DNA of 10,674 nt from an uncultured Pseudomonadota bacterium (GTDB taxonomy: Bacteria > Desulfobacterota_B > Binatia > UBA9968), in assembly GCA_946478635.1 (NCBI GenBank), contig CAMLCX010000135.1:1-10674 (forward strand). Direction: 5' to 3'. Below are positions 5,610-10,674 of the stretch, in pieces (positions within the stretch are counted from its first letter, which is position 1; each line of letters begins with the position of its first letter). The notes under the pieces were generated by a model, which was not told the DNA's origin, searched no databases, and saw nothing but the letters and a program-made list of their open reading frames with translations. The position numbers and the translations under genes are program-made.

Positions 5610-6770
5610 CTAAGGTAGCACCGTCTGCGCAAACTTCTGCGATTTGAGCCGGACTTCGACGCATTTGTCTTCCAGGTAATTGCGCAGCCGTTCGTTGTCT
5701 TTGAGACTGAGATGATCCTTGGACGCTTCCACGCCCTCTTTGGCCATCCACTTCGTGTCCACGTCCAAGCGCCGAGTGCCGTGCAAGAGCGCCCGGCTGT
5801 AGATCTCCTGGCCTTCCTTGCTGAGCAGCCAATTTACGAAAATCTTCGTTGCGTTGGGATGCGGCGGGTTCTTGAGTATCGCCAGACTACCGTAGCCGTT
5901 ACTCGATGGCGTTCCTTCGCGCGGTTCGGGCAGGCTCTTGAGCGGCAGGCCGGCTTTGACGAACGGCTCGGTTTGCGCCGTGCCGATGCCGAGGGTCAGC
6001 GCGACCTTGCCCCTGGCCAGCGCTTCGGCAAGCTGCCGCAGGTTTTGCGTGACGAAGAGATCCTGGTGGACGAGCTTTTGAAGATAATCTTCGCCTTTCA
6101 CGCTCCAAAGATAAGACCATACTGACAATCCTGATCCGGCCACGCGCGGATCGCTGAGGCCGATCCTGCTCTTCCACTTGGGGTTGAGATAATCATCGAG
6201 AGAACGCAACTCTTCAGCCTTCGCGAGCGTCGTGTTGTGCCAGAACCCTTCCGTGCTCTTGGTGGCGATGAAGGAATAGAACAGTCGCGTGTTGCTGACA
6301 TTGTCCATAAAGACGTGCCCGCCCCACCAGTTCTTTGGCTCTTTAACTTCGGGAAGTATGAAATAAGGTTCGGCCTGATCGAACAGGCCTGTTTTGATCA
6401 GCGGCACGCCGGTGCACGAACCGAAAATAAACGTGTCGAAATAGCGCACGCCCGCTTTGCCTTCGGTCACCACACGGTTGGCGATCTGCGGCCCGGTGGC
6501 GGGAAAGAGCTCCAACTCGAAGCCGAACTTCGCCTTGAACGCGGCCTCGAGTTCCTTCCTCAGCTCGGTGCTCGGCGGAATACCGACCACCGCCTTACCC
6601 TCTATCTTGGCCGCCGCAAGTGTTTTTTCCCACTCGCTCTGCCAATTCGTCTGGGCGTCAGCTTTAGCCGGAAATACAGCGGTGAAAAGAACTGCTAGAA
6701 AAATCGCTATCACGTTTCCACCGAACCTGCCTTTGAAGCCACTCGCTAGTGTGAAGATCACGAAAGGCAC
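5610..6770 (-). CDS. Periplasmic solute-binding protein, Fe3+-type ABC family, paralogue B
   Basis: 386 residues from GTG 6770. No clear ribosome binding site supports this codon, and GTG codons at 6761 and 6713 (the latter after GGTGGAAAC) are alternatives, so the N-terminus is uncertain. A hydrophobic stretch NVIAIFLAVLFTAVF followed by PAKADAQ is a signal peptide with likely cleavage at ADA|Q. The mature region parallels paralogue A: EWEKTLAAAKIEGKAVVGIP, ILPEVKEPKNWWGGH, YLNPKWKSRIGLSDPR, QNLRQLAEALARGKVALTLG, NPPHPNATKIFVNWLLSKEG and GTRRLDVDTKWM. The pair with 2920-4023 is an old duplication judging by extensive but partial identity. Both flank the UbiD-family gene. Ligand is unknown; the shared PKNWWGGH and GTRR.DV motifs suggest related ligands. 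The 5' gap to the cupin gene is 135 bases, so it may have its own promoter. Confidence 0.87.
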   Translation of the reverse strand: MPFVIFTLASGFKGRFGGNVIAIFLAVLFTAVFPAKADAQTNWQSEWEKTLAAAKIEGKAVVGIPPSTELRKELEAAFKAKFGFELELFPATGPQIANRVVTEGKAGVRYFDTFIFGSCTGVPLIKTGLFDQAEPYFILPEVKEPKNWWGGHVFMDNVSNTRLFYSFIATKSTEGFWHNTTLAKAEELRSLDDYLNPKWKSRIGLSDPRVAGSGLSVWSYLWSVKGEDYLQKLVHQDLFVTQNLRQLAEALARGKVALTLGIGTAQTEPFVKAGLPLKSLPEPREGTPSSNGYGSLAILKNPPHPNATKIFVNWLLSKEGQEIYSRALLHGTRRLDVDTKWMAKEGVEASKDHLSLKDNERLRNYLEDKCVEVRLKSQKFAQTVLP

Positions 6771-6812
6771 AGTAATGGGCGAATCTCAAACTCAAACCCG
6801 CCCGTCGAATTT

Positions 6813-6839
6813 TTGCGACCCTTGCGTTCTTTGCGGCTA
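6813..6839. repeat. 9-bp periodic element, three TTGCGNNNN units
   Basis: TTGCGACCC, TTGCGTTCT and TTGCGGCTA follow one another without gaps. The element lies in the 135-base gap between the cupin gene and paralogue B. A related two- to three-unit version sits at 9046-9072 in another gap in the same orientation. The rest of this gap shows no gene. Confidence 0.55.
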
Positions 6840-6905
6840 AATCTTTTCCTACTGCGCGCGTTCGTGGCGAATACGCTTTTCACATCACCGGGGCGACAAG
6901 AAACT

Positions 6906-7916
6906 CTACTGCACGTCGAAGCGCGTCTCGCGTTCAGAAATATTATTGAATGCCTTGGGATGAACCAGCTTGCGGCTGTAAAGCACCATGCGCAAGAAAC
7001 CCGGGCTGCCAGTGATCCGATGGGCGACGCCGCGGGGAATGTAGGTCATCTGCCCCGGGTCCAGATCCAGCGCGCCCCATTCGGTGTGGTTCAACGAGTG
7101 GCCGCGGAACTGAAACCAAATTTCGTCTTCGTCGCAGCCGCGGTGAAATCCGTTTTGTTCCTCTTCGAGATTGTAGACGTCGACGCGAAACTCCTTGCCA
7201 TTGTAAAGTATCGGAGCGCGCGCGCCGCCTTTGCCGGTCATCCCGGTAAAATAATTAAACGCGCTCAATTTCCGCGCGATCCGGCCGCCTTCCCGCTTGC
7301 AGCCGATGAGCGCCGCAACATCGCGCTCGACCCAAAGATCCGACTGCGGGTCCCAGAAGCCGATATGCTCCAACACCGGCCCTTGGCCGTTGGACTCGGC
7401 CTTTCCTCCGTTTGCGGCTCCGAACGGATCGGAAGGACGAACAGTAAATTGCCGTTGCATCGTCGCCTTCTCTGGATCAACGCCTTCGGCGACCAACTCC
7501 TGCGTGGCCACGCGGACGCGCAAGCATTGGTCCGAGCCGATCGTCCGATGGGAAATCGCCGCTGGCATAAGCACGATCTCTCCCGGTTCGACTTCAATCA
7601 CACCGCTCTCGCTTTCGATCTTCGAGCGCCCGCAGAATTGCAAATACAACAAATCGTGATCGGCAGCGCGGGTGAGCTGTGCCTCGCAGCCAACGATATG
7701 CTCCGTCGCGATGCGCAAGCTGTCGCCCTCGAATATCGTCACGCGCGCGCGGTTGCCGGACAGCGGCGCGCTTCTGAGCAAATCGAACGGGCGAATCTTC
7801 GGCACCATTCTTTGCCCCATGCGCGCCGTGCCGATGACCGCGCTTTCCTCCCGCTCCATCCAGATATGCTCCGGCGGCTCCCGGTGCGTCATGAACTCAC
7901 GGATTTTTTTAGGCAC
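6906..7916 (-). CDS. Two-domain cupin (bicupin) protein, possible dioxygenase
   Basis: 336 residues from a GTG start with a perfect AGGAGG six bases upstream; a nearby ATG at 7921 is in a different frame. Two cupin barrels are visible. In the N-terminal one, HDLLYLQFCGRSKIESESG (about 87-105) and EVEPGEIVLMPAAISHRT (about 108-125) are the two motifs, with His123 in the second. In the C-terminal one, FHRGCDEDEIWFQFRG (about 257-272, His258 and Glu263/Glu265) and LDPGQMTYIPRGVAHRI (about 285-301, His299) are the classical motif 1 and motif 2 with metal ligands. The N-terminal motif 1 keeps fewer clear ligands (His87 only), so the C-terminal barrel is the likely metal site. The layout is reminiscent of homogentisate 1,2-dioxygenase-like and gentisate-type bicupins. 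That points to an Fe(II) ring-cleaving dioxygenase, but a non-enzymatic or isomerase role is possible. It follows the third NMT1-type binding protein by 72 bases on the same strand. Confidence 0.8.
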   Translation of the reverse strand: MPKKIREFMTHREPPEHIWMEREESAVIGTARMGQRMVPKIRPFDLLRSAPLSGNRARVTIFEGDSLRIATEHIVGCEAQLTRAADHDLLYLQFCGRSKIESESGVIEVEPGEIVLMPAAISHRTIGSDQCLRVRVATQELVAEGVDPEKATMQRQFTVRPSDPFGAANGGKAESNGQGPVLEHIGFWDPQSDLWVERDVAALIGCKREGGRIARKLSAFNYFTGMTGKGGARAPILYNGKEFRVDVYNLEEEQNGFHRGCDEDEIWFQFRGHSLNHTEWGALDLDPGQMTYIPRGVAHRITGSPGFLRMVLYSRKLVHPKAFNNISERETRFDVQ

Positions 7917-7922
7917 GTCATC

Positions 7923-7928
7923 CCTCCT
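7923..7928 (-). promoter_or_regulatory. Ribosome binding site AGGAGG of the bicupin gene
   Basis: AGGAGG on the minus strand, six bases before the GTG at 7916-7914. It decides for this GTG start although GTG is a rarer start. Confidence 0.75.
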
Positions 7929-7988
7929 ATGGGTTAAGCGAGTCCATCAGTGACGATTGCCCATCTATTACATCGAAGCACTGTGACG

Positions 7989-8975
7989 TTACAACTTTGG
8001 CTTCCAGCTTTTTTTAAGCTCAGCGTAGACTTTTTTGATGATGCTGTAATCGTAGAGCTTGGCCGGATCGGGAACGTTGGGGGATTTGATCAACTCGGCG
8101 CGGGTCAACACTTCTTCTTTCAGCACATCGTCCGACACCGTGCCTTCGTCGGTCATGCTGATCAAAGCAGTTTCATAGTCGACCAAAAGAGCTTCAGGCG
8201 AAAAAGGCGTGTACTTCGACACCATCGCGATGGTCGGCTCCTTATAACGTCGCGCAAATTCCCGCCCCTTCGCCAATGCACGGAGAAAACGCTCGACCAG
8301 CGCCGGATTGTCGCCGAGCAATCTGTTTGACACAGCCACGCCGTTCCAAACCAGCTGGATTTCCTTGCTGATGTCAGCGATAGTATTCACGCGCATCTGC
8401 CCGATCTGCGCGATATCTCTCGGCGACAGCGGAGCGGCATCGACGGCGCCGGAAAGGAACGCGGGGAATCGCGCCTCGCTGCGCACGGCAATGAACAGAA
8501 ACGACTTTGGATCCATCCGGTATTTCTTCAGCAGCAGCAACGTGGCCAAATGCCCGGTGTCGCCGAAGGTGTTGATCGCGATTGTTTTGCCGATCAGGTC
8601 CTGGAGCGTTTTGATCTCGGGTTTGTTCGAAAGTAATTTGTATGTGGGCCGAGATTGATTGGTGTAAATAATCTTGACCGGACCACCGCGCAGCGCGGCG
8701 CTCAGCGCCGATCCGGCCGATGAGCTGAAGTGAATTTGTCCTGATAATAAAGTCTGGGTCGCTGAGCCTCCGCCGGACCGAAGAATCTTGATGTTGAGCC
8801 CTTCCTCCACGGCGTAACCTTTCTCGATGGCGACGACATGGTCCATGTACGCCGCCCCGAGCGAAGCATAGGAGACGATAATGTCTTCGGCGAACAGGGT
8901 GTTCGAGCACGATATAACTACGAGCGCAATTAAGAATCCGCTCGTTCTTATCTTCCACTTTGAACTTAGTCTCAC
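7989..8975 (-). CDS. NMT1/THI5-like (SsuA-type) ABC solute-binding protein, copy C
   Basis: 328 residues from GTG 8975-8973. The nearest upstream ATG is out of frame and closed at once by TAA. The N-terminus MRLSSKWKIRTSGFLIALVV followed by ISCSNTLFAEDI is an export signal. Cleavage at LFA|E is likely, though VISC could act as a lipobox for a lipoprotein. Family marks: IVSYASLGAAYMDHVVAIEK with GYAVEEGLNIKILRSGGGSA (the 'a.eKGyf.eeGL.ve' start of SsuA/THI5-type proteins), then SGQIHFSSSAGSALSAALRG and IKTLQDLIGKTIAI, then GAVDAAPLSP. These proteins bind sulfonates, pyrimidine precursors, taurine or other small organic anions in the periplasm. The ligand is not readable. Like the other binding proteins here, it has no transporter genes beside it. 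It precedes the bicupin gene by 72 bases. Confidence 0.87.
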   Translation of the reverse strand: MRLSSKWKIRTSGFLIALVVISCSNTLFAEDIIVSYASLGAAYMDHVVAIEKGYAVEEGLNIKILRSGGGSATQTLLSGQIHFSSSAGSALSAALRGGPVKIIYTNQSRPTYKLLSNKPEIKTLQDLIGKTIAINTFGDTGHLATLLLLKKYRMDPKSFLFIAVRSEARFPAFLSGAVDAAPLSPRDIAQIGQMRVNTIADISKEIQLVWNGVAVSNRLLGDNPALVERFLRALAKGREFARRYKEPTIAMVSKYTPFSPEALLVDYETALISMTDEGTVSDDVLKEEVLTRAELIKSPNVPDPAKLYDYSIIKKVYAELKKSWKPKL

Positions 8976-9197
8976 CGTTAGCTCATTGCCTCAATTAGGG
9001 ACGCCGCGCAAGCGCGCCGAGGGTCGCAGCAGCCGCGCTCCTACATTGCGATCTTTGCGCCCTTTCTCGCTGAATTGTTTGATTGCGGCTAGTTCTTCTT
9101 CGCGAGCTGCGGAGATTCCCGGCATTAATTCGCAAGAAGGCTACGCCGACGTTGCCTTGCCAGTGATCCCAAAACAAACCAACACCACTTGTCCCAG
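8976..9197. other. 222-base gap between binding proteins C and D; periodic element and possible gene remnant
   Basis: No intact gene is convincing. On the plus strand TTGCGATCT (9046-9054) and TTGCGCCCT (9055-9063), then TTCTCGCTG, repeat with a 9-base period and match the element at 6813-6839. At 9005-9016 CGCGC-AA-GCGCG is a small palindrome. On the minus strand, from an ATG near 9125, a frame reads MPGISAAREEELAAIKQFSE and KGRKDRNVGA, which looks protein-like in composition and could be a decayed coding remnant. I recognise no family. Confidence 0.4.
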
Positions 9198-10289
9198 CTA
9201 GTTTTTCCAAAGTTGCTTGGAAAACCCGCTTTGTTCAATTTCTTGAAGCAATGATATATCAACGAAACTCTCCGGCGCCACATTCTTTGCCCGCGGCTGT
9301 TTTTCGGCCATTTCGTCCAAAATAAATTTTATCCCCTTGAGAGTGGGCATCGGGATTTTTTGCAGTCTTTGCGAGTAAAAGGAATAGGCATCATCCAAAA
9401 GCTCTTTGTCGTCCACCCGCAAATACTTTTTCAGCACCTGAATGGAATAATCCCGGTCCGTCATGAACCGGTGCAGGCCCTCCATGTAGGCCTGGAGAAA
9501 AGACCTTACAACCGGCCGCCGCTCGCGCAAGTATTTGGTCGTAACCGTCACGCAGGTCTGCTGTAGCTCCACGCCGAGCGCGTTCAGATCAAAGAGTTCT
9601 CTCATGCCGAGGCGTCGGGCCCGACTCGTTTGCGGGGGATTGGCAAATCCTGCATCGACGGCCCCTCTTTCCATCGCCGTGATGATTTCCGGCAGGCCGC
9701 CCAACTGGATGATCGCCACATCGGTGCCGCGCTTGAGGCCGAAGCGCGCCAGAAACAACGCCGCCCCGGTTTCGCTCACCGCGCCGAATCTTGATATTCC
9801 AAGTTTTTTCCCTTTGAGGTCCTCCGGCGTTTTGATTTCCGGACGGGCGTAGATCGAGCCGGCGAGCCGGTCCTGCACGCTGGCTATGATTCTCACGTCC
9901 GCCCCTGCTAGGATCGCCCCGGAAGTTGAAACCCCGGTCACTTGGGCCAGTTGAATCTCGCCTGCGATCAGCGCCTGCGTAGCCGCGACTGCGGGAATAT
10001 AGATGAGTTCCGCTTCGATGCCGTACTTTGAGAAGTACCCGGCCTCCTTTGCCATCCAGGGAGCCACCTGACCTGCCGTGAGAGCCGCGTAGCCGAGCTT
10101 GAGGGCTTCAACAGCGAAGACCTCGGCGCTGCTCAACACAAATAACGCCAAGGACAGCGCCAGAGATTTACCAAAAAAATAACGGCTTCGCTGCCAAAAC
10201 GACAGCGCTCCGTCGCTCTGACGGAAACTTTTCCGGGAGCCGCATTGAAAATCTACGAGCAACGTTTGCGGGTGATCATAAAAATTCAT
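9198..10289 (-). CDS. NMT1/THI5-like ABC solute-binding protein, copy D
   Basis: 363 residues from ATG 10289, supported by AGGAGG eight bases upstream. The n-region is unusually long: about 40 polar residues (MNFYDHPQTLLVDFQCGSRK onward) before a hydrophobic core FGKSLALSLALFVLSS and an AEVFA|VEALK cleavage site. An internal start is possible but has no better binding site. The mature protein has LKLGYAALTAGQVAPWMAKE and AGYFSKYGIEAELIYI, then GEIQLAQVTG, IKTPEDLKGKKLGISRFGAV and ERGAVDAGFANPP, all standard for the SsuA/THI5-like class. It is related to copy C but clearly diverged from it. It lies 44 bases downstream of copy E. Periplasmic capture of a small organic ligand is expected; which one is unknown. 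Confidence 0.88.
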   Translation of the reverse strand: MNFYDHPQTLLVDFQCGSRKSFRQSDGALSFWQRSRYFFGKSLALSLALFVLSSAEVFAVEALKLGYAALTAGQVAPWMAKEAGYFSKYGIEAELIYIPAVAATQALIAGEIQLAQVTGVSTSGAILAGADVRIIASVQDRLAGSIYARPEIKTPEDLKGKKLGISRFGAVSETGAALFLARFGLKRGTDVAIIQLGGLPEIITAMERGAVDAGFANPPQTSRARRLGMRELFDLNALGVELQQTCVTVTTKYLRERRPVVRSFLQAYMEGLHRFMTDRDYSIQVLKKYLRVDDKELLDDAYSFYSQRLQKIPMPTLKGIKFILDEMAEKQPRAKNVAPESFVDISLLQEIEQSGFSKQLWKN

Positions 10290-10297
10290 TTCAAGAT

Positions 10298-10303
10298 CCT
10301 CCT
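10298..10303 (-). promoter_or_regulatory. Ribosome binding site AGGAGG of binding protein D
   Basis: AGGAGG on the minus strand, eight bases before ATG 10289-10287. It supports the long signal sequence being translated from this ATG. Confidence 0.65.
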
Positions 10304-10333
10304 CTGTTACATTGCTTCACATTTGTCTGATCG

Positions 10334-10674
10334 TTACCTCGCCGTAATTCCAAGCTCCTTCTGCGCTTCTTTCAAGATCGACAGATCCGCGACTTCGCTC
10401 GGAGAAATCTCGCGCTCCACCTTGGCAAGCTTTTTAAGCTCATCGATCACCAGGAGCAGGCCTTTTTCGGGCACGCTTCCGTCATCGTTGAAAAGCTTCA
10501 AAACGCTTTCATAGCCGGCTGTCGCCATCTCTTTATCGGATTTACTCCAATCGATCATGAGTTGAATCGGGCCGTCTCGGTTCTGACGGATATAGCGAGT
10601 CGCCTTGATTCCCGCCTTGATCACGCGCTTAATCTCCTCCGGTTTTTCTTTGATCTTCTTAACGCTGGCGACAA
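10334..10674 (-). CDS. C-terminal end of a third NMT1/THI5-like solute-binding protein, copy E (runs off the window)
   Basis: The minus-strand frame is open to the right edge, beginning VASVKKIKEKPEEIKRVIKA, so the GTG at 10624 is not a real start. The visible ~113 residues (KATRYIRQNRDGPIQLMIDW, then SVLKLFNDDGSVPEKGLLLV and a closing LSILKEAQKELGITAR) match the helical C-terminal lobe of NMT1/THI5-like binding proteins: compare the ATRYI/A.RF helix, the 'D.G.v....l...id' segment and the 'vaDlsil.ea..eLG' ending. TAA is at 10336-10334, and copy D starts 44 bases on, so the two are probably co-transcribed. N-terminal lobe and signal peptide lie outside the window. Confidence 0.8.
   Translation of the reverse strand, partial: VASVKKIKEKPEEIKRVIKAGIKATRYIRQNRDGPIQLMIDWSKSDKEMATAGYESVLKLFNDDGSVPEKGLLLVIDELKKLAKVEREISPSEVADLSILKEAQKELGITAR

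Noticed and set aside
6813..7937. 374-codon plus-strand open frame opposite the bicupin
   Set aside because: The minus-strand bicupin has both cupin motifs and an AGGAGG site; the antisense frame has neither and begins inside a periodic repeat.

Overview
The window (about 10.7 kb, G+C roughly mid-fifties by eye) looks like an accessory catabolic and uptake region of an uncultured, probably Gram-negative bacterium. Reasons are the Sec-type signal peptides on periplasmic binding proteins, Shine-Dalgarno sites such as AGGAGG, and the mix of aromatic ring-cleavage enzymes, a UbiD-family decarboxylase and many orphan solute-binding proteins. That mix recalls soil lineages such as Binatota, Rokubacteria, Tectomicrobia or 'deltaproteobacterial' metagenome assemblies. 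The lineage is an inference; no marker gene is present.

Left part, plus strand (1-2823): the 3' end of a medium-chain zinc-type oxidoreductase; a LigB-family extradiol dioxygenase (353-1198); a scar made of the 5' half of a DUF6398-like gene fused to the last 40 codons of a second LigB paralogue (1310-1656); a single-domain GDT1/UPF0016 membrane protein (1670-1942); a BrnT-type toxin broken by two frameshifts (1965-2233) with an intact downstream antitoxin-like gene (2223-2483); and a LigA-family small subunit of a 4,5-extradiol dioxygenase (2512-2823). The two LigAB-type subunits therefore sit about 1.3 kb apart with rearranged material between them.

A palindromic pair of 7-bp repeat arrays (2827-2918) separates the plus-strand genes from a long minus-strand block. 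Read from right to left, that block holds: a truncated NMT1/THI5-type binding protein (10674-10334), a second (10289-9198), a third (8975-7989), a two-cupin protein (7916-6906), an Fe3+-type family 1 binding protein (6770-5610), a UbiD-family decarboxylase (5498-4044) and a paralogous Fe3+-type binding protein (4023-2920). No permease or ATPase gene is visible. Several gaps carry short periodic repeats (9-bp units, a 9+9 bp palindrome).

Working picture (inference): the binding proteins capture small organic ligands, possibly aromatic or heterocyclic acids. The UbiD-family enzyme, the cupin and the LigAB-type dioxygenase would decarboxylate and open rings. Substrates cannot be read from the sequence. 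The most unusual points are the permease-less array of five binding proteins interleaved with ring-metabolism enzymes, the chimeric DUF6398/LigB scar, the apparent lack of the usual glutamate metal ligand in the LigB-like protein, and the broken toxin with retained antitoxin.
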